In this document: piece after piece, positions 47,670-57,349 of the stretch
Numbering within the stretch: the first letter of the stretch is position 1
Layout of the letters: the number at the start of each line of letters is the position of its first letter
Translations under genes and position numbers: made by a program
The notes under the pieces: generated by a model
Told to the model about the DNA's origin: nothing
The model's input: only the letters and a program-made list of their open reading frames with translations
Database searches by the model: none
DNA from: Planctomycetaceae bacterium
GTDB taxonomy: Bacteria; Planctomycetota; Phycisphaerae; Phycisphaerales; SM1A02
Length of the DNA stretch: 64,000 bases
Assembly (NCBI GenBank): GCA_027490145.1
Contig: JAIXYQ010000006.1
Location: forward strand, 1-64,000
Direction: 5' to 3'

Positions 47670-49778
47670 ATGCACGCAGGCGATGCCGCCATCACGCTCC
47701 AGTCCGGCGTCACCGCCCTGCCGGGCGTGGCCGACCGTGTGGCGGCGAGCCTTCGGTCGCTGGGGATCCGCACGGTCGCCGACCTCGTGCGCCACCTGCC
47801 GATCCGCTACGAGCAGGACTTGGGCGAGCGCACCGCCGAGGAGGCCCGAGCGAGCGCGCGTGAGGATGGCGTCGTCGGAGAGATGAGCGCACGCGGCATG
47901 ATCACCGCGGTCCGCCACATCCCGGGTCGGCGGCCACGGGTCGAGGCGACCCTTGAAGACGAGTCCGGCAGCGTGCGCCTGGTGTGGTTCAACGCTCCGT
48001 GGATCGCGCGGCGACTGCGGCCCGGGCTGCGCGGGGTGGCGCAGGGCAAGGCCAAGAGCCGGGCGGGCTACGTGGAAATGAGCAATCCGCGCTGGCGGGA
48101 CGAGGCGCCGAGCGAGGGCGATGCGCCGATCGCCGGTCGCTTGCGTCCGGTGTACGCGGCCACCGAGGAACTTTCGAGCCTGCGCATCGAGTCGTTCGTC
48201 AAGGCCGCCCTGCCGCACGCACTTCCGTCCATCGACGATCCGGTGCGCGCGGAGATCGTGGCACGCCGTGGACTGCCGACGCTGGCCGAGGCGTACCGCA
48301 TGGTGCACCTGCCCGCCGACGCCGCGGAGGCCGAACGCGGCCGGGCGCGACTGGCCTTCGATGAACTGCTGCTGCTCCAACTGGGCCTCGCGATGCGGCG
48401 CTGGCAGGCCCGCCACCAGGAACGGGCCCACGCGTTGCCGCGGACCGACTCGATCCACGCCGCCATCGTCGGTCGATTCCCGTTCACGTTCACGCCCGAC
48501 CAGGGGTCGGTGTGCGACGAGATCGCCCACGACCTGGCGGGCACCGCGCCGATGAACCGACTGGTGCAGGGCGACGTGGGCTCGGGCAAGACGGCGGTGG
48601 CGCTCTACGCCGCACTGCTGGCGATCGCCCACGGCCATCAAGCCGTGATCGTGGCACCGACCGAGCTCCTGGCGGAACAGCATTACCGCAACGTGGTGTC
48701 GCTCATGCGCGACAGCCGCGTCCGGTGTCGCCTCGTCACGGGTTCGCTCCCTGCGCGCGAGCGCGCCGAGGCCAATGCCGCACTCGCCGGTGGCCAGGTC
48801 GACCTGGCGATCGGCACGCATGCGCTGCTGGGCGATGGCGTGCAGTTCCGGAGCCTGGCCCTGGCCGTGATCGACGAGCAGCACCGCTTCGGCGTCGAGC
48901 AGCGCGCCGCACTGCGTGCCAAGGGCGATGGCCACATGCCGCACATGCTCGTCATGACCGCCACGCCGATCCCGCGCACGCTCTCGCTCACGCTCTTCGG
49001 CGACCTCGACGTGAGCTCGATCCGGGCGCTGCCGCCCGGCAGGCAACCGATCGCCACGCGCGTCATGCAGCGTTCACGCTCAGGCGAGGTCTACGCGTAT
49101 GCACGCACGCGCATCGATCGTGGCGAGCAGGTGTACGTGGTGGTCCCGGCCGTCGAGGAGAGCGACCAGGGCCTGGCCGACGTCGCAGGCCACGCCGCGG
49201 CGCTGGCGACCGGGCCGTTCGCCGGCCTCGCCATCGGCCAGATGCACGGGCGCCTGACCGCCGTGGAACGGGATGCGGTGATGGCTGCCTTCAAGGATGG
49301 GCGCACGCAGGTCCTCGTCAGCACGGTCGTGATCGAAGTGGGCGTGGATGTTCCCAACGCCACCGTCATGATCGTCGAGCACGCCGAGCGGTTCGGACTT
49401 GCGCAGCTCCACCAGTTGCGGGGACGCGTCGGACGCGGATCGAAGGCAAGCCTGTGCGTGCTCATCGGCGATCCCACGGCCGATGACGGCGAGCGACGGC
49501 TCCGCGCCATGGCGGGCACGACCGACGGCTTCGAGATCGCCGAGGAGGACCTGAAGCTCCGTGGCCCGGGCGAGTTCTTCGGGACGCGGCAGAGCGGGCT
49601 CCCGCCGTTGCGCGTGGCCGACCTCACGCGTGACACCGCGCTCCTCGTCGCGGCTCGCGACGAAGCCCAGCACGCGATCGATGCCTCCCCCATGCTCGCT
49701 GACCCTTCCGATGCGCGTTTGCGCCGCAAGCTCATGACGACCTACGGCGACGCGCTCGGGCTGGCCGACGTCGGCTAG
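47670..49778 (+). CDS. recG: ATP-dependent DNA helicase RecG
   Basis: The 702-residue helicase remodels stalled replication forks and Holliday junctions. It has the wedge domain (LPGVADRVAASLRSLGI), Walker A GDVGSGKTAVA, the DEQH box variant in AVIDEQHRFG, TATPIPRTL, and helicase C motifs HGRLTAVERDAVM, VSTVVIEVGVDVPNA and QLRGRVGRG. The domain order and length fit the family. A second ATG four codons upstream (47658) is also possible. It is divergent from xseA with very little space between. Confidence 0.94.
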   Translation: MHAGDAAITLQSGVTALPGVADRVAASLRSLGIRTVADLVRHLPIRYEQDLGERTAEEARASAREDGVVGEMSARGMITAVRHIPGRRPRVEATLEDESGSVRLVWFNAPWIARRLRPGLRGVAQGKAKSRAGYVEMSNPRWRDEAPSEGDAPIAGRLRPVYAATEELSSLRIESFVKAALPHALPSIDDPVRAEIVARRGLPTLAEAYRMVHLPADAAEAERGRARLAFDELLLLQLGLAMRRWQARHQERAHALPRTDSIHAAIVGRFPFTFTPDQGSVCDEIAHDLAGTAPMNRLVQGDVGSGKTAVALYAALLAIAHGHQAVIVAPTELLAEQHYRNVVSLMRDSRVRCRLVTGSLPARERAEANAALAGGQVDLAIGTHALLGDGVQFRSLALAVIDEQHRFGVEQRAALRAKGDGHMPHMLVMTATPIPRTLSLTLFGDLDVSSIRALPPGRQPIATRVMQRSRSGEVYAYARTRIDRGEQVYVVVPAVEESDQGLADVAGHAAALATGPFAGLAIGQMHGRLTAVERDAVMAAFKDGRTQVLVSTVVIEVGVDVPNATVMIVEHAERFGLAQLHQLRGRVGRGSKASLCVLIGDPTADDGERRLRAMAGTTDGFEIAEEDLKLRGPGEFFGTRQSGLPPLRVADLTRDTALLVAARDEAQHAIDASPMLADPSDARLRRKLMTTYGDALGLADVG

Positions 49779-49798
49779 GTGGCTACCATCCGTTCGCC

Positions 49799-50455
49799 GT
49801 GAACGCCCTCTCCATCACCGGTCTTGAACTCGCCCGTCCGGGTGGTTTCAGGCTCTCCGTTCCATCGCTCTCGCTCGCCCAGGGTGAGCAAGCCCTGCTG
49901 GTCGCGCCCTCGGGCGGAGGCAAGAGCACGCTCCTGCACCTGGTCGCGGGGCTGGAGGATCCCGACGCGGGCTCGATCGCGGTGGCGGACATGCCGATCA
50001 GCTCGCTCCGCGGTGCCGCGCGTGACGCGTTCCGTGGTGCATCGATCGGCATGGTCTTCCAGACCTTCAACCTCCTGCACGGCTTCTCGGCGATCGAGAA
50101 CCTGATGGTCGCGATGATGTTCAGCTCGGTGCCGGCCGCCACGCACGAGTCGCGGGCCCGCGCCCTGCTGGGCGAACTGGGCATCGAGCGCCCGGAGCAG
50201 GCGGTCGAGACGATGAGCGTGGGCCAGCAACAACGCGTGGCCGTGGCGAGGGCGCTCGCGTGCCGTCCGACCCTGGTGCTGGCCGACGAGCCCACCGCCA
50301 GCCTTGACCCGGCGAATGCAGCGACGGCGATCGGTCTGCTGCAGCGCGCGTGCCGCGATCACGGCGCCGCGCTCCTGTGCACGAGCCACGACCCGACGCT
50401 GCGCGCGCACTTCAGCCGCGTGATCGACCTGGGCACCACGGAGGCAGCGCGATGA
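49799..50455 (+). CDS. LolD-like ABC transporter ATPase
   Basis: The 218-residue ATPase has Walker A APSGGGKSTLLH, the Q-loop MVFQTFNLLHGF, signature MSVGQQQRVAVARAL and Walker B LVLADEPTASLDP, and is typical of the MacB/LolD subfamily that works with FtsX-type permeases. The start is a GTG 20 bases after the recG stop. The stop overlaps the permease ATG by 4 bases (ATGA). Taken with the next two genes it probably serves in export or metal-linked transport at the envelope. Confidence 0.9.
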   Translation: MNALSITGLELARPGGFRLSVPSLSLAQGEQALLVAPSGGGKSTLLHLVAGLEDPDAGSIAVADMPISSLRGAARDAFRGASIGMVFQTFNLLHGFSAIENLMVAMMFSSVPAATHESRARALLGELGIERPEQAVETMSVGQQQRVAVARALACRPTLVLADEPTASLDPANAATAIGLLQRACRDHGAALLCTSHDPTLRAHFSRVIDLGTTEAAR

Positions 50456-51753
50456 CCGACTTCACGATCGTCCTGCGCAGCCTGTCGCTGCGCCGCTTCT
50501 CGACCACGGTGACGGTGACGATGGTCGCCGTGAGCGTGGCGCTGCTGCTCGTGCTGCTGGCCATGCGGGATGCGGGTCGCGCGGCGTTCCGGCGCGGCAC
50601 AGGCAACGCGCACCTGCTCGTGAGCGCCGACACGAGCCCACTCGTCGCCGTGCTCAACGGCATGTTCTACGCCAACGCCCCCTCGCAGCCGATCGACTGG
50701 GCCGCGTACATGAAGATCCGGGAGGCGTTCCCATGGTCGTGGACGATCCCGACGCAGCTGGGCGACAGCTTCCGGGGTTCGCCCGTGATGGCCACGAGCA
50801 AGGAGTTCTTCACGAACTTCGAGCCGGTGCTCGGCCAGCCGTGGTCGTTCGTCGCCGGCAAGGTCTTCGAGGCACCGTATGAAGCGGTGGTCGGCGCCGA
50901 GGCAGCGCGACTGCACGGCCTCAAGGTCGGCTCCGAGCTGGTGCTGGCCCACGGCGTGGGGACCGCCAGCGGCGAAGCGGCACACGAACACGAGGACCAC
51001 CCCGTCGAGGTCGTCGGCATCCTCGCACCCACCGGCAGCGCGCATGACCGTGCGATCTTCACGAGCCTCGAGACCGGGTGGTGCGTGCACGCCGAGGAAT
51101 CACGCCTCAAGGAAGCCGCCGCGGCCAACCCGGGCGAGGACGACCACGGCCACCTGCATGTCGACCCCGAGGACCTGCGCGACAGCGAGAAGTTGATCAC
51201 GGGCATCCTGCTGCGCGTGCCGACCCGACCCGGCGAACAGGTCAGCAGCGCGCTGCCGGTGGCATTCGACCTGCTCCGCAGGCAGTTCCCCTTCACCGTG
51301 GCGCAGCCTGCCCAGCAGGTCGGTCGCCTCTTCGAGATCGTCAGCGGCGTCGACACCTTGTTCATCGCCATGGCCGTGGCGGTCATGGTGGCCGGTGCGC
51401 TCAGCGTGATGCTGGCGCTCTACAACAGCATGGACCTGCGTCGCCGGCAGGTCGCGATCCTGCGCGTGCTGGGCGCGAGCCAGGGCCGCGTCTTCGGGCT
51501 CGTGCTGGCCGAGAGTGCGATCATCGGCCTGCTCGGTTCCGGCCTGGGCATCGCGCTCGCTGCGATCTTCGGCAGCGTCGCGAGCGCTGAGCTCCAGCGC
51601 CGCGTCGGCCTCGTGATCGATCCGACCATGGACCTGCGGACGATCGTGCTGTGCACGGCTGCGGCGACCTTCCTCGCCTGCGCAGCGGGCATCGTGCCTG
51701 CACTGCGTGCGTACCGCACGGCGGTCGTGCAGGGCCTGCGTCCACTGGGCTGA
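50452..51753 (+). CDS. FtsX-like ABC permease with histidine-rich loop
   Basis: The 433-residue permease has one N-terminal membrane helix, a large periplasmic part and three C-terminal helices in the MacB/FtsX style (for example VAILRVLGASQGRVFGLVL). The periplasmic part holds His/Asp-rich stretches, HEHEDH at 178-183 and DDHGHLHVD at 230-238, which look like metal-binding loops. Together with the ATPase and a DUF3299 protein this resembles zinc-linked ABC clusters seen in gammaproteobacteria. The substrate is an inference. Confidence 0.85.
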   Translation: MTDFTIVLRSLSLRRFSTTVTVTMVAVSVALLLVLLAMRDAGRAAFRRGTGNAHLLVSADTSPLVAVLNGMFYANAPSQPIDWAAYMKIREAFPWSWTIPTQLGDSFRGSPVMATSKEFFTNFEPVLGQPWSFVAGKVFEAPYEAVVGAEAARLHGLKVGSELVLAHGVGTASGEAAHEHEDHPVEVVGILAPTGSAHDRAIFTSLETGWCVHAEESRLKEAAAANPGEDDHGHLHVDPEDLRDSEKLITGILLRVPTRPGEQVSSALPVAFDLLRRQFPFTVAQPAQQVGRLFEIVSGVDTLFIAMAVAVMVAGALSVMLALYNSMDLRRRQVAILRVLGASQGRVFGLVLAESAIIGLLGSGLGIALAAIFGSVASAELQRRVGLVIDPTMDLRTIVLCTAAATFLACAAGIVPALRAYRTAVVQGLRPLG

Positions 51754-51768
51754 TCCCGAGGACGGACC

Positions 51769-52521
51769 ATGAAGCTCTTCTGGACCCTGCTTGCCCTGCT
51801 CCTCGCCGCCGGCGCCTGGATCCTCCTGGCGCCCGAGGGCGGCGATGCGACGCCGGCCATGGACGCGGTGAACACGATCGGGCGTTCGATCGACCTGCCG
51901 ATGCGCGGGGGTTCGACGCCGACGAGCCGTGACGCCGTGCGCGAGGCCGACGCCGCCGTTGCCGCGGGCGCGCCCGCACGCGAACCGGAGAAGGCACCCG
52001 AAGGCGGCCTCTCGATCGGGCTCGATGCCCGCATCGAGGATGCCACGGTCAAGGCCGGCATGCTGAAGATGGACGACGGCGAGATCGTCGCCGACGGCAA
52101 CTTCATCATCCGCGGCGCGGGGACCAAGGATGATCCGTACGAGGTCTCGTGGGACCTCCTGCAGAGCAGTTCCAACACGTACGTCCCCAGGCTCAGCGAG
52201 AAGGTCATCCCCCAGCGCATCGCCATGCTGCACGGCAAGTGGGTCACGATCGCGGGGTACATCGCGTTCCCGATCGTGTCGACGGAATCCGACGAGCTGC
52301 TCGCCATGCTCAACCAGTGGGATGGCTGCTGCATCGGCGTGCCGCCATCACCCTATGACGCGGTCGAGGTCAAGCTCGCCACGCCCGTCGAGGTCGGCCT
52401 GAAGCACCAGATCCGGTTCGCGTCCATCACCGGCATCTTCCGCGTGCAGCCCTACGTCATGGAGCGCTGGCTGGTCGGCCTGTACCTGATGGATGACGCC
52501 ACGCTCTCGCAGGACATGTGA
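51769..52521 (+). CDS. DUF3299-like protein with signal segment
   Basis: The 250-residue protein starts with a hydrophobic segment (residues about 3-20) for export or anchoring. The C-terminal half has the DUF3299 pattern: WDLLQSSSNTYVPRLSEKV, HGKWVTIAGYIAFPIVST and NQWDGCCIGVPPSPYDAVEV, with two adjacent cysteines. DUF3299 proteins are often encoded beside ABC transporter genes and are thought to be tied to metal (zinc) handling. It follows the permease by 15 bases, as part of the same operon. Confidence 0.75.
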   Translation: MKLFWTLLALLLAAGAWILLAPEGGDATPAMDAVNTIGRSIDLPMRGGSTPTSRDAVREADAAVAAGAPAREPEKAPEGGLSIGLDARIEDATVKAGMLKMDDGEIVADGNFIIRGAGTKDDPYEVSWDLLQSSSNTYVPRLSEKVIPQRIAMLHGKWVTIAGYIAFPIVSTESDELLAMLNQWDGCCIGVPPSPYDAVEVKLATPVEVGLKHQIRFASITGIFRVQPYVMERWLVGLYLMDDATLSQDM

Positions 52522-52535
52522 AGAAGGGACTCCCC

Positions 52536-54326
52536 ATGCTGACCTCCGCGCTCGTCGTGCTCCGGCTTGTCCTCCTGCAGGATGCGGCGGCGCCCGCACA
52601 GCCGCCGGAGCAGGCACCCGCACAGTCGCCGGCCGCGGCCCCGCCCACGGAGCCGGCCAAGCCTGCGGCGCCCGCCACCACCTTCGGCGAACTTGCTTCG
52701 CTCGAAGCGTTCGAGCAGGCGCTTCGTCAGCTCCCGAACTCGACCGACGGCAAGGTCACGCTCTCATCGATCGGCACGAGCACGGCCGGGCGGGCGATCC
52801 ACGCGCTGCGCGTGACGAAGGAGCCGAGGCGGAAGGTGCCCGTGCCCTCGGTGCTCATCGTGGCCGGACTCGATGGTTGGCACCGCTCGGGGAGCCTGGT
52901 CGCTGCAGGCATCGCCGAACGATTCGCCAAGGAGACGCGCGCCGCCATCGATGCGCGGACCGTGCTCGATGCGCTGGACCTGTGGGTCATTCCGGTGGCG
53001 AACCCCGATGCCTGGGCGGCAGGCGCGACCCGCCCGCAGGAGTCGGCGGGGCGCGTGGGTGCAGGCATCGACGACGACCGCGACGGCCGGATCGACGAGG
53101 ATGCCCCCGGCGACATCAACGGCGACGGCGTGATCTCGATGATGCGCCGGCTCGACTGTCCATCCGATGCACCGGCGACCCGCGTGGCCGATCCCGCCGA
53201 TCCACGGCTCGACCGGGCCCCGGAAGGCGTGAAGGGTGAACTCGCGGCCTTCTCGCTCTTGGTCGAGGGACTGGACCAGGACGGCGACGGCAGCGTGGGC
53301 GAAGATGCCGTCGGCGGCATCACGGTCGACGCGAACTTCCCCCACCTCTGGCGCGAGTTCGCCGAGGATTCCGGTCGATTCCCGCTCGAAGCCCCGGAAG
53401 CCAAGGCCTTGGCGGAGTTCATCCGTGCGCATCCCGGCCTGGGCGCGGTGTACGTGCTCGGTCGACAGGACTCGCTCGCGCGCACGCCCAACCACGAGCG
53501 TCGCGACGTCACCGGCCGTACGCCGGTCTTCATCGACGGCGAGGACAAGGGGCTCTACGAACGCATCGGCACGCTCTACCGCGAGTCGACCGGCATCGAG
53601 CGCGCCCGCGACGCCGCGCACGAGGGCTCCTTCGCGGCCTGGTGCTACGCGCACCGCGGCCTGCCCACCTTCTGCAGCCAGCTCTGGCAACGCCCGGATG
53701 CATCGGCCCCGCCGGACGAGAAGAAGGACGCACCCAAGCCGAGCGACGAGGATGCGGCGGCATGGCTTGCCTGGAGCGATCGCGACCGGGGCGGACGGGG
53801 CTTCCTGCCATGGAAGCCCTTCGATCACCCCACGCTGGGCAAGGTCGAGATCGGTGGATGGGTTCCGGGATTCCGCACGGAACCGCCGGCCTCCATGATC
53901 CCCGAACTCATACCCAAGCATGCCGACTTCGTCGCCTCGCTCGCCGATGCATCGGCCCGCGTGCGGGTGGAGCGCGTGAAGGCGCGCGAGATCGCACCGG
54001 GCGTGACCGAGATCACCGTCGACCTCGTCAATGATGGCCGCATGCCCATGACCACCGCCATGGCCCGGATCAACGACGCCGTGCCGCCGCTGCGCCTGCG
54101 CGCCAAGGTTGGCATCGATGCGCTGCTCAGCGGCGAGATCGAGCGCCGCGTCGACAGGCTCGACCCGGGTTCGCGCGCCAGTGCAACGTGGACGGTCCGT
54201 CGCGCACCGAAGACCCACATCGAGATCGGCGTGCACTTCCCGAACGGCCGCTTCGACCGGGTCATCGTGGATGACGACTCGCTCCTGTACGGCGGTCGCG
54301 TGCTCGAAGGAGGCTGGGAATGGTGA
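52536..54326 (+). CDS. M14-like protein lacking zinc ligands, with calcium-loop insertions
   Basis: The 596-residue protein resembles an M14 zinc carboxypeptidase in overall layout, but the zinc motif expected as GNIHGNE is replaced by LDGWHRSGS, and the position of the third ligand, where the paralogue has QSYHNAGG, reads VLGRQDSLA. Calcium-binding-like loops DDDRDGRIDED, DINGDGV and DQDGDGSVGED are inserted. It probably has no peptidase activity and may bind or regulate the active paralogue encoded next. The ATG at 52536 has AAGGGA upstream; a GTG at 52518 is also possible. It has a short N-terminal hydrophobic stretch and overlaps the next gene by 7 bases. Confidence 0.8.
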   Translation: MLTSALVVLRLVLLQDAAAPAQPPEQAPAQSPAAAPPTEPAKPAAPATTFGELASLEAFEQALRQLPNSTDGKVTLSSIGTSTAGRAIHALRVTKEPRRKVPVPSVLIVAGLDGWHRSGSLVAAGIAERFAKETRAAIDARTVLDALDLWVIPVANPDAWAAGATRPQESAGRVGAGIDDDRDGRIDEDAPGDINGDGVISMMRRLDCPSDAPATRVADPADPRLDRAPEGVKGELAAFSLLVEGLDQDGDGSVGEDAVGGITVDANFPHLWREFAEDSGRFPLEAPEAKALAEFIRAHPGLGAVYVLGRQDSLARTPNHERRDVTGRTPVFIDGEDKGLYERIGTLYRESTGIERARDAAHEGSFAAWCYAHRGLPTFCSQLWQRPDASAPPDEKKDAPKPSDEDAAAWLAWSDRDRGGRGFLPWKPFDHPTLGKVEIGGWVPGFRTEPPASMIPELIPKHADFVASLADASARVRVERVKAREIAPGVTEITVDLVNDGRMPMTTAMARINDAVPPLRLRAKVGIDALLSGEIERRVDRLDPGSRASATWTVRRAPKTHIEIGVHFPNGRFDRVIVDDDSLLYGGRVLEGGWEW

Positions 54327-56071
54327 TGGCACACCTCATCGTGATGGCCGCGGCGGCGCTCGCGCCGCAGGATGCGCTGCCGAGCAAGTCAGGCATCGCC
54401 TGGAACCGCTACCGCGACTACGACGAGCTGCTGGAGGCCGTGCGGCAGATCGCCGCCCGCTCGCCGGAGCTCGTGCGCATCGAGCAGATCGGCACGAGCG
54501 CGCTCGGCCGGCCGATGGTCGTGGCGATCGTCAACAACCCGGCCACGGGGCCCGAGGCGTCCAAGCCGGCGATGTGGATCGACGGCAACATCCATGGCAA
54601 CGAGGTGCAGGCCGGCGAGGTCGTTGGGTACACCCTGGATTCGCTCTGCAATGCGCACGGCCGCGTGCCGGAGCTCACCGAGCTCATCGACCGATCGGTC
54701 TTCTACCTGTGTCCGAGCGTGAACCCCGATGGCCGCGACGAGTGGTTCAGCAAGGCCCACACGCCGCACTCCAACCGGACCGGGCTGCAGCCGTTCGACA
54801 ACGACCGTGACGGCGAGTCCGACGAGGACGGTCCGGATGACCTCGATGGCGATGGTTCGATCGGCCAGATGTGGCGCAAGGATCCGAGCGGCACCCACCG
54901 TCGTGATCCGCGTGACCCGCGACGCTTCATCCCCGTGTCCCGTGAACCCCGACCCGACGGCACCGTCGAGCGCGGCGAGTGGAGCTACGGCGGCGAGGAA
55001 GGCATCGACAACGACGGCGACGGTCGCGTGAACGAGGATGGCCAGGGCGGTTACGACATGAACCGCAACTGGCCCAGCGACTGGCAGCCGGATCACGTGC
55101 AGCGCGGCGCCGGTCCATGGCCGCTCTCGTACCCCGAGACCCGGTGCATCGCCGAGTTCATCCTGGCGCGGCCGAACATCGCTGCGGTGCAGAGCTACCA
55201 CAATGCCGGCGGCATGATCCTGCGCGGGCCCGGCGCGCCGTACAACGAGTCGGCGTACCCCGCGAGCGACCGTGCCGCCTACGACGCGATCGCCGCTGCA
55301 GGTGCGCAGATGCTGCCTGCCTACCGGCCGATGGTGATCTACAAGGATCTCTACACCGTGCATGGCGGCTTCGTGAACTGGACGGCCGAGGGCCTCGGCA
55401 TCGTGTCGTTCACCAACGAACTCTGGAGCGACCAGCGGATCATGCAGACGGGGCAGGATCCCAACGACGAGGAGCGGGCGCGCTGGCGCGACGACGTCCT
55501 CTTCGGCCGCACCTTCAAGGACTGGACCGAGCTCCAGCACCCGACGCTCGGCACCGTGCTCGTCGGCGGGCAGAACAAGTGGTCCAGCCGCGTGACGCCG
55601 CACTTCATGCTCGAGGAGGAGTGCCACCGCAACTTCGCGTTCACGACCTTCCATGCGAGCCAGATGCCGCTCCTGCGCGCGGGCCACACCCGTACGCGCT
55701 CGCTCAGCGAGGGCGTGTGGGAACTCTCGGTCGAGGTCTGCAACGACCGTCGCATCCCCACCCGGACCGGCCGCGCGGCCGACCGCGGCATCGCCCGGCC
55801 CGACCTGCTGACCGTGGGACTCGGCGATCCCGCAGGTGCGGTGGTCGCCGGCGGCGTGGCCGAGGACGGCGTGCTCGATCGCACCTTCACGCCGGTGAAG
55901 GCGGAGCCCGCGCGCCTGCGCGTTGAGCGCGGCATCCCGGGCCTGGGTTCGACGGTGTTCCGGTTCATCATCCGCGCCGGTGCAGGCTCGACGGCCAGGC
56001 TCCGGTACGAGAGCCAGAAGGCCACGCCCCTCGAGCTTGAGGTCGTGCTGAAGGAGACCGTCGTCCCGTGA
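54320..56071 (+). CDS. M14 family zinc carboxypeptidase with calcium-loop insertions
   Basis: The 583-residue protein keeps the M14 metal motif GNIHGNEVQAGE (H..E), the third histidine in QSYHNAGG, and substrate patterns DMNRNWPSDW. Inserted loops rich in Asp and Gly (NDRDGESDED, DLDGDGS, DNDGDGRVNED) look like calcium-binding EF-hand-type loops. The N-terminus is hydrophobic, so it is likely secreted. It probably removes C-terminal residues from peptides outside the cell. It is translationally coupled to the inactive-looking paralogue before it and to the flavoprotein gene after it. Confidence 0.9.
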   Translation: MVMAHLIVMAAAALAPQDALPSKSGIAWNRYRDYDELLEAVRQIAARSPELVRIEQIGTSALGRPMVVAIVNNPATGPEASKPAMWIDGNIHGNEVQAGEVVGYTLDSLCNAHGRVPELTELIDRSVFYLCPSVNPDGRDEWFSKAHTPHSNRTGLQPFDNDRDGESDEDGPDDLDGDGSIGQMWRKDPSGTHRRDPRDPRRFIPVSREPRPDGTVERGEWSYGGEEGIDNDGDGRVNEDGQGGYDMNRNWPSDWQPDHVQRGAGPWPLSYPETRCIAEFILARPNIAAVQSYHNAGGMILRGPGAPYNESAYPASDRAAYDAIAAAGAQMLPAYRPMVIYKDLYTVHGGFVNWTAEGLGIVSFTNELWSDQRIMQTGQDPNDEERARWRDDVLFGRTFKDWTELQHPTLGTVLVGGQNKWSSRVTPHFMLEEECHRNFAFTTFHASQMPLLRAGHTRTRSLSEGVWELSVEVCNDRRIPTRTGRAADRGIARPDLLTVGLGDPAGAVVAGGVAEDGVLDRTFTPVKAEPARLRVERGIPGLGSTVFRFIIRAGAGSTARLRYESQKATPLELEVVLKETVVP

Positions 56072-57345
56072 CCGTGCCCGCCGAGGCCGATGTCTGCATC
56101 GTCGGTGCCGGCGCAGCAGGCCTGATGGCCGCCGTCGCCGCCGGCCGGTCGCTGCAGGCGACCGGTGCCCAGGGCTCGATCGTTGCGCTCGATGGAGCGA
56201 AGACGCTCGGCGCGAAGATCCTGGTGGCCGGCGGCGGCCGCTGCAACGTCACCCACTGGCGCGTGACGGAGTCGGAGTACGCCGTCAACCGCCCGGCCGT
56301 GCGCAGCGTGCTCCGGCGCTTCGGTGCCGACGAGACCGTGCACTTCTTCGATCAACTTGGGGTCGAACTCAAGCGCGAGGAGACCGGCAAGCTCTTCCCG
56401 GTGACCGACAGCGCGCGCACGGTGCTCAATGCCCTCCTGCGCGCCGTGTCGGACGCGGGCGCGTCGGTCGTGCATCCGGCTCGCGTGACGGGCGTGGACC
56501 GGCACGGCGCGGGCTTCGTCGTCTCGGGCGAGTGGGGCTCGATGCGCGCGTCGCGGCTGATCCTCGCCACGGGCGGCATGGCGCTGCCGCGCAGCGGTTC
56601 CGACGGCGCCGGGTACGCGTTCGCACGGGCGCTCGGTCACGCGCTCACGCCGGCGATCCGTCCCGCACTCGTCCCGCTGACGTTGCCGGGCGGGCACTGG
56701 ATCACCGGACTCAGCGGCCTCACGGTGCACGCCGAACTGGTGTTGCGCGGACCGACAGGCAAGCGCCTGGTGCACTTCGCCAACAGCACGCTCTGCACGC
56801 ACTTCGGGCTCAGCGGTCCGAGCGTGCTCGACATCAGTCGCTACCTGCTCGAGGCACGCGATCGTGCACCGGGCACCACGCTCATCCTGAACTGGATGCC
56901 CGGCGAGTCGGCCGAAGCGGCGGATGCCTGGCTCCTCGCCGCCAAGGGCCGCGGCCTGCTCACCCTGCTCCGCGAACGGCTGCCGGAGCGGCTGGCCCGT
57001 GCGATCCTGCAGCAAGCCAGGCTCGCACCCGATGCCACGGTGCAGCAGACGCCGCGCGATGCTCGGCGCATGCTGGTGGAATTGCTCGTGGCCACCGCAC
57101 TGCCAATCGACGGCGACCGGGGGTTCACGCACGCCGAAGTCACGGCCGGCGGCGTACCGATCGAGGAGGTCGACCTGGGCTCGATGGAGAGTCTCAGGTG
57201 CCCCGGGCTCTCGCTTTGCGGAGAAGTCCTGGACGTCGATGGGCGCATCGGCGGCTTCAACTTCCAGTGGGCCTGGGCCACCGGATGGATCGCGGGGCAG
57301 GCCGCGGCGAGAGCCGTTGCGCCGATCCCGGCGCCGGCCACCTGA
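56068..57345 (+). CDS. HI0933-type FAD-dependent flavoprotein
   Basis: The 425-residue protein has an N-terminal FAD-binding motif VGAGAAGLMAAVAAG and the family signature GGGRCNVTHW. The C-terminal second FAD contact CGEVLDVDGRIGGFNFQWAW is typical of the HI0933/YhiN group of NAD(P)/FAD-dependent oxidoreductases. The reaction is not known. The GTG start overlaps the TGA of the M14 gene by 4 bases, placing it at the end of the operon that starts with the ABC genes or with the M14 pair. Confidence 0.9.
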   Translation: MTVPAEADVCIVGAGAAGLMAAVAAGRSLQATGAQGSIVALDGAKTLGAKILVAGGGRCNVTHWRVTESEYAVNRPAVRSVLRRFGADETVHFFDQLGVELKREETGKLFPVTDSARTVLNALLRAVSDAGASVVHPARVTGVDRHGAGFVVSGEWGSMRASRLILATGGMALPRSGSDGAGYAFARALGHALTPAIRPALVPLTLPGGHWITGLSGLTVHAELVLRGPTGKRLVHFANSTLCTHFGLSGPSVLDISRYLLEARDRAPGTTLILNWMPGESAEAADAWLLAAKGRGLLTLLRERLPERLARAILQQARLAPDATVQQTPRDARRMLVELLVATALPIDGDRGFTHAEVTAGGVPIEEVDLGSMESLRCPGLSLCGEVLDVDGRIGGFNFQWAWATGWIAGQAAARAVAPIPAPAT

Positions 57346-57349
57346 GCGT

